From positions 9,390 through 73,389 of the forward strand of contig JBDTEO010000022.1 of NCBI GenBank assembly GCA_039922495.1: a stretch of 64,000 nucleotides of DNA. The letters run 5' to 3'. This DNA is from JALYYC01 sp039922495. GTDB taxonomy: Bacteria > Chloroflexota > Dormibacteria > CF-121. The position numbers and the translations under genes were made by a program. How positions within the stretch are numbered: the stretch's first letter is position 1; each line of letters starts with the position of its first letter. Shown in pieces: positions 24,672 through 33,397 of this stretch. The notes beneath the pieces were generated by a model that had not been told where the DNA came from, ran no database searches, and worked only from the letters and a program-made list of their open reading frames with translations.

Positions 24672-25385
24672 TTGCAGCAAGATCCAGAGACCTTACTTCG
24701 ACCACCCGTCCTTACGGCCGGGCGCAACGGCCACACGCGGGGCGTCGTTTTTGATTTCGACGGTACCCTCGTCGACAGCTACCCACTGATCGAGGCGGCG
24801 TTCGCGCACGTCATGCGGACGCACAATCTCGATGACCCGGCCCGGGAGCTGTTCCGGCGCAGCCGCGGCCTCCCGTTGCCCGAACAAATGAAGTTGATCG
24901 CTCCGCACATATGGGAAGACCTGGTCAACACCTACCGGTCCGTTGACGCCCAGCTTGGCCACGCGCAGGTCTTCCGTGGCATCCCAACACTGGTGCGCAA
25001 GCTGCATCGGGCCGGCGCGCCGATGGGCGTCGTGTCCTGCAAGCGGCGGGCACTGGTGGAAGCCGAGCTGGAGGCCGCCGGCCTGCGGACGTACTTTGAC
25101 GTCGTGATCGGCTTCGAGGATGTCACGCCGCCCAAGCCGGCGCCGGACCCGCTCAATGCCGCCATCGCGCGGCTGGGACTCAGGAAGATCAATACGGTCT
25201 ATGTCGGCGACAGCATGGTCGACCTGGAGACCGGGCGTGCGGCCCGAGTCCGTACGGTCCTGGCCGTCTGGGGATTGACCCCCGAGCTGCGCGAGACCTT
25301 CCAGCACCACCGGCTCTGGGCGACCCGTCCGTCCGAGATGCTCGCCCTGGTCTTGAGCCATTCCCCGAACGGAAAGGCCGCCTGA
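24672..25385 (+). CDS. HAD-superfamily phosphatase (pyrophosphatase/phosphoglycolate-phosphatase-like)
   Basis: 237 residues with all HAD motifs: motif I DFDGTLVDS (about residues 27-35, nucleophile Asp27), motif II VVSCK, motif III Lys in TPPKPAPDP and motif IV GDSMVD. The four-helix cap (residues ~45-105) is of the PpaX/Gph/beta-phosphoglucomutase class. The substrate cannot be fixed; with nucleoside salvage genes downstream, a nucleotidase or pyrophosphatase role is reasonable. The start is TTG 24672 with a weak GGGAAG upstream; about 20 residues precede the first strand. The 142-base gap before it holds a GC-rich hairpin near 24620-24642 and nothing else clear. Confidence 0.8.
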   Translation: MQQDPETLLRPPVLTAGRNGHTRGVVFDFDGTLVDSYPLIEAAFAHVMRTHNLDDPARELFRRSRGLPLPEQMKLIAPHIWEDLVNTYRSVDAQLGHAQVFRGIPTLVRKLHRAGAPMGVVSCKRRALVEAELEAAGLRTYFDVVIGFEDVTPPKPAPDPLNAAIARLGLRKINTVYVGDSMVDLETGRAARVRTVLAVWGLTPELRETFQHHRLWATRPSEMLALVLSHSPNGKAA

Positions 25386-25411
25386 GCTCCGAGCATCCCG
25401 GCGCGATCCTC

Positions 25412-25417
25412 TACGAT
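25412..25417 (+). promoter_or_regulatory. -10 element upstream of the adenosine deaminase gene
   Basis: TACGAT ends 12 bases before GTG 25430. A start 7 bases downstream would leave a leader of about 6 bases and no room for a ribosome site. The -35 is unclear. Confidence 0.4.
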
Positions 25418-25429
25418 ACGGCCAACCTC

Positions 25430-26467
25430 GTGGCAACAAACAATTCGGCGTCCTATTTTGCGGCGATCCCAAAGGCCGAGTTACACCTGCATCTGGACGG
25501 GTCGGTCCGGCCGCGCACGGTGCTCGAGCTTGCGCGGGAGCATCAGGTCCCCATCCCCAGCGATGACCTGAGCAAGCTTGCGTCATTCCTCGAAGCGGAC
25601 GATCGGACGGCTTCACTGGTTGAGTACATCCAGTACTTTGAGTTGCCCATTGCCGTGATGCAGACGGTGCCCGCGCTGGAGCGCACGACCTACGAGCTGT
25701 GCCTGGACCTGGCCCAGGAAAATGTCCGTTACGCCGAGATCCGGTTCGGGCCCTGGCTGCACGTCCAGCGCGGCCTGTCGCTGGCGGACATCATCCGGGC
25801 GGTGCTCGAGGGCTGGCGCGCCGGCCGGCAAGAAACCGGATTATCCGGCGGCATCATCGTGACCGCGCTGCGCGACATGCCGGCGGCCCAGAACGTGGCC
25901 CTGGCCCAGGTGGCCGGCCGGTTCGTGGGCGAGGGGGTCATCGGCTTCGACCTGGCCGGCGACGAGGCGGGCCATCCGCCCGGGTTGCACGAAGATGCCT
26001 TTCGCGTCGCGCGCTCGCTCGGCTTGAGCCTGACCATCCATGCCGGCGAAGCCGCCGGGCCGGAGAGCGTCCGCCAGGCAATTGCGCTGGGCGCCGTCCG
26101 GCTGGGGCACGGGGTTCGGGCCCAGGAAGACCCCGAGGTGCTGTCCCTGGTCAGGGACGAGGGCATCCAGCTGGACACGGCGCCGACCAGCAACGCGCAG
26201 ACGAAAGCCGTCCGTCGCTACGAAGACCATCCGGTACGGCGTTTTTTTGAATCCGGCATCAAGGTCACGATCAGCACAGACTCGCGGACGGTCTCGACGA
26301 TCACGCTCAGCCAGGAAATGACGAAGGTCGCGAGCGTGCTCGGCTGCTCCAGGGCGGTCATCTGGGCGATGAACCTGCAGGCGCTCGACAGCGGCTTCGG
26401 CGAGCCCTCGACGCGGGCCAAGCTCCGGATGGAGTTCGTTCAGGCCGAGGCCACGATCCGGGGCTAG
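25430..26467 (+). CDS. add: Adenosine deaminase
   Basis: 345-residue zinc hydrolase converting adenosine or deoxyadenosine to inosine. Zinc ligands are in HLHLDGS (His19, His21), HAGE (His204) and ISTDSR (Asp284), with catalytic Glu207 in HAGE. The following LGHGVR carries the catalytic histidine. The C-terminal STDSRTVSTITLSQE matches the variant seen in actinobacterial-type deaminases (STDNR) rather than the mammalian TDDP. The stop (TAG) overlaps the stop of the convergent BMP gene through a shared CTAG. Adjacent nucleoside transport and phosphorylase genes make a purine and pyrimidine salvage locus. Confidence 0.9.
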   Translation: MATNNSASYFAAIPKAELHLHLDGSVRPRTVLELAREHQVPIPSDDLSKLASFLEADDRTASLVEYIQYFELPIAVMQTVPALERTTYELCLDLAQENVRYAEIRFGPWLHVQRGLSLADIIRAVLEGWRAGRQETGLSGGIIVTALRDMPAAQNVALAQVAGRFVGEGVIGFDLAGDEAGHPPGLHEDAFRVARSLGLSLTIHAGEAAGPESVRQAIALGAVRLGHGVRAQEDPEVLSLVRDEGIQLDTAPTSNAQTKAVRRYEDHPVRRFFESGIKVTISTDSRTVSTITLSQEMTKVASVLGCSRAVIWAMNLQALDSGFGEPSTRAKLRMEFVQAEATIRG

Positions 26468-27477
26468 ATCCCCGGCGGGAGCGTGTCCGGCGGGGTCAGC
26501 GCGCCGCTGCGGATGCTGGCCTTCCGGTCGAGCACCTGGTTGATGATGTCCTGCGGCACGACGCTGCTCGGCGTGGTAAAGGCGACCGCGTCTTCATGCA
26601 GTCCGAATACGATCTTGCCGGGCTTGAAGGTTCCCGCGGCCACTTGCTGAATCGTCAGGGCGACCGCCCGATCGAAGCGCTTCAAGGCGCTCGTGATGAC
26701 GGCCGGGCTCAGGTAGGCCTCGTCGACATCAGAGCCGATCGCGTAGGCGGAGGCATCGTAAGCGGCATCGATGTATCCACTGGCGCAGTGCCCGGTGACT
26801 TCGAACAGAATGTCCGAGCCCCCCGAGATCTGGTTGATGCCCAGCTGTTTGCAGAACGCGGGGTCCTGCGAATCACTGTAGGTTAGCTTGAAGGCCACTG
26901 AGGGATTGACCGACCGGGCGCCGCCAACATACCCGGCGACATAAGCATCGACCGAGGGTCCATGGTTCGAGCCCAGGATTCCTAGCGTGTTATGCGTCGC
27001 GCCGCCGATCTTTTGTTTTTCGATCAGGCCCGCCATCACGCCGACGAGGTAGCCGGCCTCCTGCTCCTTGAAGAGTAGGTCGGCGACATTGTTCAGCTGG
27101 GCCGGCTGGCCGTTGTCGTCGATCGGCGCCGCGTCCAGCAGCGCGTAATGCAGGTTCGGATGGAGCTGGGCTGACCGCCAGACAGCCGTGGCCATGTCAG
27201 CCGAGATCGCAATCGTCAGGTCCGGATGCCCGCTGGCGCAGCGCTGCAAATTGCCGAGGTACTCCGACGCCGCGTGCGACTCGATCACCTGCACCGAGTG
27301 GGACGTGCTCCGGGCGCCGCTGACGGCGACCTCATTGACGCTGTGCGGAACCAGGCCGTCGGCATTGGTCACCAGGCAGACGTGGCTTCCCCCAACCGGC
27401 GCCGGCCCCGTCGGTCCGCTGCAGGCGGCGAGCACCGCCACCAGCGCCAGCCCCGCGAGGCGGCAGGGTCTAGCCAG
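26464..27477 (-). CDS. BMP-family nucleoside-binding lipoprotein, paralogue 2
   Basis: BMP/PnrA-like substrate-binding protein, ~337 residues, for purine nucleoside import. The core shows ISADMATAVWRSAQLHPNLHYALLDAAP, NNVADLLFKEQEAGYLVGVMAGL, GILGSNHGPSVDAYVAGYVGG and ILFEVTGHCASGYIDAAYD, and the end is SGALTPPDTLPPGI. The first ATG/GTG/TTG in frame is GTG 27441, which leaves only MAVLAAC before the lipoprotein cysteine. Starting at CTG 27477, overlapping the upstream stop by 8 bases, gives a complete signal (ARPCRLAGLALVAVLAAC). I therefore place the start there but regard it as unproven. It is last in the importer operon. Confidence 0.8.
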   Translation of the reverse strand: MARPCRLAGLALVAVLAACSGPTGPAPVGGSHVCLVTNADGLVPHSVNEVAVSGARSTSHSVQVIESHAASEYLGNLQRCASGHPDLTIAISADMATAVWRSAQLHPNLHYALLDAAPIDDNGQPAQLNNVADLLFKEQEAGYLVGVMAGLIEKQKIGGATHNTLGILGSNHGPSVDAYVAGYVGGARSVNPSVAFKLTYSDSQDPAFCKQLGINQISGGSDILFEVTGHCASGYIDAAYDASAYAIGSDVDEAYLSPAVITSALKRFDRAVALTIQQVAAGTFKPGKIVFGLHEDAVAFTTPSSVVPQDIINQVLDRKASIRSGALTPPDTLPPGI

Positions 27478-29005
27478 CGGTCCGCTGGGCGGCAGCCCCG
27501 CCCCCAGTCATGAGCAGTCCCAGGCGTTCTTCGGGGGTTGCCGCCGGCTCGATGCTGACGATGCGGCCTTCATAGATCACGGCGATCCGATCAGAAAGTG
27601 ACCGGATTTCATCGAGTTCGGCAGACACCAGTAACACCGCGGCGCCCTCATCCCGCTGGGCGACGAGCCGGCGGTGGATGAACTCGATCGCGCCGATATC
27701 GACGCCGCGGGTGGGTTGGGCGGCGAGCAGCACCCGGGGCTGGCCCGACATCTCGCGCGCCACGATGATCTTTTGCTGGTTGCCCCCGGACAGGGTCCGG
27801 GCGGCGGTCGCCGGGCTCGGGGTGCGAATGTCGAACTCGGTCACCAGCCGGCGCGCAAACGACAGGATGGCTTTCAGCCGTAGGACGAAGCCGTGCCAGG
27901 AGAAGCGGCTCGACCGCTGGCGGCCCAGGACCAGGTTGTCCGCGACGGAATAGTTCAAGACCAGGCCGGCGCCACGGCGATCCTCCGGGATGTGGCCGAT
28001 GCCAACATTCCGTGTCATGCGGGCGCCGAGCGATGTGATCTCCCGGTCTCCAAGGAGGATGCGGCCCGCGGCGGCGCGGCGTGTGCCCGCGAGCACTTCG
28101 ATGAGCTCGCTCTGGCCGTTGCCCTCGACGCCGGCGATTCCGAGGATCTCCCCCTGATGCAGATCGAAGCTCACGCCCCGCAGCGCCGGCACGCCCTGGT
28201 CTGAAACCGCGGCGAGATTTTCGACCCGTAGCGCGACCGGTCCTGGCTTGGCCGGCGGCTTGTCGACGCGAAGCAAGACATCGCGGCCGACCATCATGCG
28301 CGCGATGGATTCTTCAGTCGTGTCCCGAGTTTGCAGGTGGCCGACCACCTTGCCCCGGCGCATCACGGTGATCCGGTCGGAGATCTCGAGCACCTCCCGC
28401 AGTTTGTGCGAGATAAAGATGATCGTCTTACCGGCCTTGACCAGGTCGCGCAAGACACGAAATAATTCTTGCGCCTCCTGGGGTGTCAGGACGCCGGTCG
28501 GCTCGTCCAGGATCAAAATATTCGCGCCCCGGAAAAGCACTTTGACGATTTCGACCCGTTGCTGCAGGCCAACCGGCAGGTCGCCAACGCGGGCGTTCGG
28601 ATCGAGGGCCAGGCCGTAGGTCCGAGTCAGCTGCTGAATGTCCTGCCGGGCCTGGTTGTCGTCGTAGAAGTCACCGGCTCTCACCGGCTCGCGGCCAAGG
28701 ACCACGTTCTCATGCACGCTGAAGACGGGGATCAGCATGAAGTGCTGATGCACCATGCCGATGCCGGCCCGGATGGCGTCCCGGGGCCCCTGGAGGCTGA
28801 CCGGCTTGCCATCGATCTGGATCTCGCCCGAATCGGGCTTGATCAAGCCGTAGAGAATATTCATCAAGGAGCTCTTGCCGGCGCCGTTCTCGCCGACGAG
28901 GGCATGGATCTCCCCGGCGCGGACCGAGAAGTCGACGTGGTCATTGGCCAGGACGCCGGGGAACTGCTTTACGATGCCACGCATGTCGACGGCCACCTGA
29001 TTCAT
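27470..29005 (-). CDS. ABC nucleoside importer, dual ATP-binding protein
   Basis: 511 residues, two nucleotide-binding domains of the YufO/NupO/RbsA class. Domain 1 has Walker A GENGAGKSS, signature LPVGLQQRVEIVKVL, Walker B LILDEPTGVLTP and FISHK. Domain 2 has the usual degenerate Walker A (GVEGNGQSE), signature LSGGNQQK and LLAAQPTRGVD. Only the first site is expected to be fully catalytic. ATG 29005 overlaps the permease stop by 4 bases; longer upstream frames lie inside the permease gene. It powers import with the two permeases encoded upstream and the BMP lipoproteins on both sides. Confidence 0.92.
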   Translation of the reverse strand: MNQVAVDMRGIVKQFPGVLANDHVDFSVRAGEIHALVGENGAGKSSLMNILYGLIKPDSGEIQIDGKPVSLQGPRDAIRAGIGMVHQHFMLIPVFSVHENVVLGREPVRAGDFYDDNQARQDIQQLTRTYGLALDPNARVGDLPVGLQQRVEIVKVLFRGANILILDEPTGVLTPQEAQELFRVLRDLVKAGKTIIFISHKLREVLEISDRITVMRRGKVVGHLQTRDTTEESIARMMVGRDVLLRVDKPPAKPGPVALRVENLAAVSDQGVPALRGVSFDLHQGEILGIAGVEGNGQSELIEVLAGTRRAAAGRILLGDREITSLGARMTRNVGIGHIPEDRRGAGLVLNYSVADNLVLGRQRSSRFSWHGFVLRLKAILSFARRLVTEFDIRTPSPATAARTLSGGNQQKIIVAREMSGQPRVLLAAQPTRGVDIGAIEFIHRRLVAQRDEGAAVLLVSAELDEIRSLSDRIAVIYEGRIVSIEPAATPEERLGLLMTGGGAAAQRTAG

Positions 29006-29952
29006 TCGGCACCCGGGACATAGGGAATCCCGTCGGCGGCCGGCGGGCTGGAGCGGCGGACCACCACGGCCAGCACGACCAGCGTCAGCAAATACGGCGT
29101 CATGCTGAGGAGATACTGCGAGATGCGGATGCTCGAGTTGGCGTCGTAGATCGCCTGGCCGAAGCCGAAGATCAGGCAGGCGACGAAGGCGCCAATCGGT
29201 GTCCACTTGCCGAAGATCATCGCCGCGAGCGCGATATAGCCGCGTCCATCCGTCATGCCGGGCACGAACGTGTTCGAGATGCCGATCGCGAGGAAGGCGC
29301 CCGCCAATCCGGAGAGCAAGCCACTCGTGATCACCGCGCCGTATCGTAGGGCCTGGACATTGATCCCGGCGGTGTCGGCGGCCTGGGGATGCTCGCCGAC
29401 CGACCGGATGCGCAGGCCAAGTCGAGTCCGAAAGAGCAGCACCTGGATGCCCACCAGCACCAGCAGGGCGACGTACACCATGATGTTTTGCTGGAAAACG
29501 ATTTTCCCGACGAACGGGATATCACTCAGCACTGGGACGGTCACGTTCGGGAGGGCGTCATGCGGAGACACCTGACCGGTATCGGCGTGGCCAAAAAACC
29601 GGTTCAGCAAGAAGACGGTCACGCCTCCGGCAAAGATGTTGATGGCGACCCCGGAGACGATCTGATCGGCCCTGAAGCGGATCGAGACGACGGCGTGGAT
29701 GAGCGCCATCAGGCCGCCGGCGATCATGGACGCGGCAACCGCGATCAGGACATTGTGTGTCGCGACATCGAGGGTTACCGCGAAGAAGGCGCCGGTCAGC
29801 ATCATGCCCTCCATGGCGATGTTGACGACGCCGGATCGTTCGGAGATCACGCCGCCAAGCGCCGGGAGAAGCAGCAAGGCCGCGGCTTGCAGGGTTGCGT
29901 GCCAGAGGCCGGAGGTCCCGAGTAACGCCAGGATGTCGCTCAGCGCATTCAT
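29002..29952 (-). CDS. ABC nucleoside importer permease (NupQ/BmpC type)
   Basis: 316-residue permease of the BPD_transp_2 family with 8-10 helices. ISERSGVVNIAMEGMMLTGAFFA near the N-terminus is diagnostic of nucleoside and ribose permeases, as are RFRADQIVSGVAINIFAGG and RLGLRIRSVGEHPQAADTAGINV. It ends with IPYVPGAE. It overlaps the first permease gene and the ATPase gene by 4 bases each. Confidence 0.9.
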   Translation of the reverse strand: MNALSDILALLGTSGLWHATLQAAALLLLPALGGVISERSGVVNIAMEGMMLTGAFFAVTLDVATHNVLIAVAASMIAGGLMALIHAVVSIRFRADQIVSGVAINIFAGGVTVFLLNRFFGHADTGQVSPHDALPNVTVPVLSDIPFVGKIVFQQNIMVYVALLVLVGIQVLLFRTRLGLRIRSVGEHPQAADTAGINVQALRYGAVITSGLLSGLAGAFLAIGISNTFVPGMTDGRGYIALAAMIFGKWTPIGAFVACLIFGFGQAIYDANSSIRISQYLLSMTPYLLTLVVLAVVVRRSSPPAADGIPYVPGAE

Positions 29953-31190
29953 GCCGTGTCCGTGTCGTCAGCCGACGGGGCCGTATCCGCTTCCCGCGCG
30001 CCGGAGGCAGCAGCGGCATCGGCCTCGGGTGTCAAGGGCGTTCGGCCGACGCCGGGGAGGCGCAGCTTGACACTGCGCAGGAAGTTCGCGGCAATGCTGA
30101 AGAGGATCAGCGCTTGGAGCATGTACACGAGGTCGCCGGAGACGCCGGCATCACCCTGCATCACGGAGCCGCCACCGTGGAGCGCGCCGAAGAGCGTGGC
30201 TGCCAGGACGATGCCCACGGCGCTGTTGAGCCCAAGCAGGGCGACCGCGATGGCGTCGAACCCGGTCGTGTCCGTGAAGTACTGGTCGGTCAGGTTATGG
30301 TCGACGCCCGCGATCTGGACGGCCCCGGCAAGCCCGGCGAAGGCGCCCGCGATCAGCATCGTCACGATCAGGGTGCGGCGCACCCCGATGCCGGCGTAGC
30401 GGGCGGCGCGCTGACTCTGCCCCAGGGCGCGAATCTCATAGCCGAGTGAGGTCCGCCAGAGCAGGAAGGCGAAGACACCGGCTGCCGCCAGCGCGACGAA
30501 GAGCCCGGTATGGGCGCGGTAGACGGACGCCGGCAGGCCGAAGACGATGACGCTGTTGTCGTGCGGCAACAGGGTGGGCAGCTCGGCACTATTCGAGATC
30601 GGGGATGATCGGGAGCTGCCGTGCGGCAGCTGCAGTGGGCCGCCGATGATCAAAAATCGTAAGAACCACTGGGCGACGAAGTTCAGCATGATCGTGGTCA
30701 CGACCTCGTGGGCCCCGGTCACCGCCTTCAGCACGCCGACGATCCCCGCCCAGGCGGCCCCGGCGAGCGCACCCCCGATCAGGACCAGCGGAACGAGCAC
30801 CAGCGCCGGCCAGCCACCAAAATAAATCCCGATCGTCGTTGCGGCGATCGCGCCCATGATCAGCTGCCCTTCGGCCCCGATGTTGAACATCGCGGCGCGG
30901 AAGGGGAGGGCGACCGCGATCCCGGTCAAGATCAGTGGCGTCAGGAAGACAATGGTGTTCGACACCTGGAGCGATGGCTGCTCGCCGCCAAAACAGAAGA
31001 GGCCCAGGCCACCGCAGATCAGCGCCTCGTAGGCCCGCACCGCATCGCCACCGGTGATGACGATAATCAGGGCGCCAACGGCGAAGGCCAGCATGACCGA
31101 CCCGAGGGGAATGCCGAGCGCCCGGCCGACCCGCCTCATCCCTGCGAATGGCGGATCTTGCCGGGCGCTGCGCTTCGTTACCGCGGCCAT
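29949..31190 (-). CDS. ABC nucleoside importer permease (NupP/BmpB type)
   Basis: 413-residue partner permease: GIAVALPFRAAMFNIGAEGQLIMGA and GAHEVVTTIMLNFVAQWFLRFLI are the family signatures; TSLGYEIRALGQSQRAARYAGI follows. Both termini are extended: ~25 charged residues at the start and a ~35-residue Ala/Asp-rich cytosolic tail (EADAAAASGAREADTAPSADDTDTA) absent from most relatives. The start lies 30 bases after the BMP lipoprotein stop. Confidence 0.9.
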   Translation of the reverse strand: MAAVTKRSARQDPPFAGMRRVGRALGIPLGSVMLAFAVGALIIVITGGDAVRAYEALICGGLGLFCFGGEQPSLQVSNTIVFLTPLILTGIAVALPFRAAMFNIGAEGQLIMGAIAATTIGIYFGGWPALVLVPLVLIGGALAGAAWAGIVGVLKAVTGAHEVVTTIMLNFVAQWFLRFLIIGGPLQLPHGSSRSSPISNSAELPTLLPHDNSVIVFGLPASVYRAHTGLFVALAAAGVFAFLLWRTSLGYEIRALGQSQRAARYAGIGVRRTLIVTMLIAGAFAGLAGAVQIAGVDHNLTDQYFTDTTGFDAIAVALLGLNSAVGIVLAATLFGALHGGGSVMQGDAGVSGDLVYMLQALILFSIAANFLRSVKLRLPGVGRTPLTPEADAAAASGAREADTAPSADDTDTA

Positions 31191-31219
31191 GTTGGCCGCT
31201 TCACTTTAAAGACTTACCG

Positions 31220-32299
31220 CTAGGGGACCGTGTCGGGCGGCGTCAGGGCGCCGGATTTGATCTTTCCGGTGATTTCGGTCAGGGCCGCCAGCACGTCGGC
31301 AGGCAGGGTGAGGTTATCCGCCTGGTACCCGACGCCATCGTTGGCCAGCCCGAAGGTCGTGACCCCGCCCTTGAAGGTGCTGTTCTTGACGTTCTTGATG
31401 GCGTCGAAGGTGGCGTTGTCGACCCGCTTGAGGGCGCTCGCGATGACCGACATGTCAACTGCCTTCTGATCGGCATCGACGCCGATGCTATAGACGCCCT
31501 TCTTCCCAGCTTCGGTCAATACGCCGTTGCCGCAGCCGCCTGCGACCTGGAACAGGATGTCCGCGCCGTGGGCGATCTGGTCATCGGCGATCCCGGCGCA
31601 TTTGGTCGGGTCATTGAAGTCGTTGGAGTAGCCGTTAAGCAGCTTGATGGATGGATCCGCCATCTTCGCCGCCCATTGATAGCCGGCGATGTAGTGGTCG
31701 ACCGGCGGGATCTTGATACCGCCGATCGAGCCGATGGTATGGCTCTTCTTGGGAGTGGCGCCGCTCTTTTCGAGGACGCCGGCGATGGTGCCGACCAGGG
31801 CGCCCGCGTCCTGCTCCTTGAAGAGCAGGCCGGCAACGTTCGAGTGCTTGAGGTCGTTGCCCTTGGCATCGGTGCCGGTACCGTCGATGATCGCGAAGTG
31901 AATATTCGGGAATTGCCCGGAGACGGTCCCGATCGACTCGGCCATCAGGAAGCCGACCCCGATGACGAGGTCATAGCCTCGGGTGGCGAAGTTCGTCAGG
32001 TTGGGCACGTAGTCGGAGTTGGCATGCGACTCAATGACGTCCCCTTGAACACCCAGCTCGCCCTTACAGCTCAAGCCGCCGCTGCTACAAATATTGCCGG
32101 TTGACGCCGCTCGGCTCAACCCGAGCCCTGCCAGGTGGTTGAAGCTCTTGTCGGCGAGGGTCCCGGTGTCGGTGACCAGCCCCACCTTGATCGTCTTTGC
32201 CGGGGTCCCGCCGCTGGTTGTGGTGCCGCAGGCCGCCATGAAGACGGCCAGCATCAACCCGATTCCAACGCTTAACAAACGAATTGGTGGCTGCCTCAT
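31220..32299 (-). CDS. BMP-family nucleoside-binding lipoprotein, paralogue 1
   Basis: 359-residue BMP/PnrA-like lipoprotein, first gene of the importer operon. The signal peptide ends AVFMAAC. Ligand-site features are VTDTGTLADKSFNHLAGLG, FLMAESIGTVSGQFPNIHFAIIDG, NVAGLLFKEQDAGALVGTIAGVLE and IGSIGGIKIPPVDHYIAGYQWAA. It ends SGALTPPDTVP, nearly the same tail as paralogue 2. AAGGGGAGAA precedes ATG 32299. A promoter with an extended -10 lies ~40 bases upstream. Confidence 0.92.
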   Translation of the reverse strand: MRQPPIRLLSVGIGLMLAVFMAACGTTTSGGTPAKTIKVGLVTDTGTLADKSFNHLAGLGLSRAASTGNICSSGGLSCKGELGVQGDVIESHANSDYVPNLTNFATRGYDLVIGVGFLMAESIGTVSGQFPNIHFAIIDGTGTDAKGNDLKHSNVAGLLFKEQDAGALVGTIAGVLEKSGATPKKSHTIGSIGGIKIPPVDHYIAGYQWAAKMADPSIKLLNGYSNDFNDPTKCAGIADDQIAHGADILFQVAGGCGNGVLTEAGKKGVYSIGVDADQKAVDMSVIASALKRVDNATFDAIKNVKNSTFKGGVTTFGLANDGVGYQADNLTLPADVLAALTEITGKIKSGALTPPDTVP

Positions 32300-32338
32300 G
32301 CGTTCTCCCCTTCAGAGTGATGGGCGAAGTTCGGCCGG

Positions 32339-32347
32339 ATTGTAGCA
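32339..32347 (-). promoter_or_regulatory. Extended -10 of the nucleoside importer operon
   Basis: Read on the minus strand, TGC is followed by TACAAT (32344-32339). The -35 region is poor, consistent with an extended -10 promoter. The predicted leader is about 33 bases and ends in a good Shine-Dalgarno before ATG 32299. Confidence 0.55.
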
Positions 32348-32359
32348 CGCGGGTTGAAC

Positions 32360-33397
32360 TTAATTCCCGTCTAACAATCTGCCGGCAGCGAGCTCAACGG
32401 CCAGCGCGTCCAGGCGCAAGCGGATGTCGGGCGTGACCCTTGCGTCCAACTGGTGGAACGGTGCCAGGCCAGCCGCTTCCTCCGCGAGGCCGAAGGCCCT
32501 TTCGCCGGCCGTCCAACGGCCCGCACCGGCCTCCAGTAGCTCGAGTTCGACGGCGCGATCCACGCGCGAGATGGCGCTCGTCACCAGGCACGAGCGAGCC
32601 GGCGGATCGATCCGGTACAGGTCCGTCCCGGCGCCGATGCAGAGTTGATGCGCCTCCGCCGCCGCCATCAGCGCGCCTTCGCCGGTCGTGCCGCCGGCCC
32701 CGAAGATCACGTCGGCACCGACGGCCAGCCAGCGGCCGGCCTGGAGCCGGCCCCATGGCAGGTTGCCGAACGGCGGTCCCTCGGAGGCAGGCTGGTAGGC
32801 ACCCAGTACCCGCATCGATGGGTCGACCGCCGCGACGCCCTGCTCGAAGCCGCGGCGGTAGCGGGTCATCGCTCCGCCCTCCAGTCCGTAGACGCCGCCG
32901 ATCACGCCGGTGTGGCTGACCATCGCCGCCAGGGCGCCCGCGAGAAAGGCCGCCTGGTCCTCGCGAAAGCGGATCACGGCCAGATTGGGTTGGGGCGCCG
33001 GAGCGACCAGCGGATCGACGAGCGCAAAGTGCACGGACGGGTGCGTGCGCGCGGCGCTGGCGACCGCGTCGGTCAGGAGAAAACTGCCGGCGACCACCAG
33101 GTCGTGATGGGCGGCGAGGACGTCCAGGTTGGCGACGTAATCCTCCGGCCGCGCCGAGCGCAGTAACTGTGTGCGCAGACACGAGTTGACCGTTGCCGCG
33201 GCCTGCACGCCGGCCCATCCATCGGCGTCGACCCCCGAGCTCAGCTGCGCGACGTCGGTGACGAAGCCCACCCGAACGATCCTGGCGCAGGGGGTTGGGC
33301 GAGAAGGGGAGGCGATCGCGACCGGCCGTCGGGTGGGTGCCGGCTGCAGCACCAGGGCCATCAGCAGCAGCGCGAGCGCGAACGCGGCGCCGGTCAG
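32360..33397 (-). CDS. BMP-family substrate-binding-like protein, membrane-anchored paralogue 3
   Basis: Divergent BMP-family protein of ~345 residues. Recognisable blocks are IVRVGFVTDVAQLSSGVDADGWAG, VVAGSFLLTDAVASAARTHPSVHFALVDP, LAVIRFREDQAAFLAGALAAMVS and GGVYGLEGGAMTRYRRGFEQG. Instead of a lipoprotein signal it has one N-terminal helix (TGAAFALALLLMALVLQ) followed by a Pro/Arg linker. The start at CTG 33397 overlaps the upp stop (CTGA) and gives the whole helix; ATG 33361 would cut the helix. It is cotranscribed with upp and may be a sensor or alternative receptor for the importer. Confidence 0.7.
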   Translation of the reverse strand: MTGAAFALALLLMALVLQPAPTRRPVAIASPSRPTPCARIVRVGFVTDVAQLSSGVDADGWAGVQAAATVNSCLRTQLLRSARPEDYVANLDVLAAHHDLVVAGSFLLTDAVASAARTHPSVHFALVDPLVAPAPQPNLAVIRFREDQAAFLAGALAAMVSHTGVIGGVYGLEGGAMTRYRRGFEQGVAAVDPSMRVLGAYQPASEGPPFGNLPWGRLQAGRWLAVGADVIFGAGGTTGEGALMAAAEAHQLCIGAGTDLYRIDPPARSCLVTSAISRVDRAVELELLEAGAGRWTAGERAFGLAEEAAGLAPFHQLDARVTPDIRLRLDALAVELAAGRLLDGN

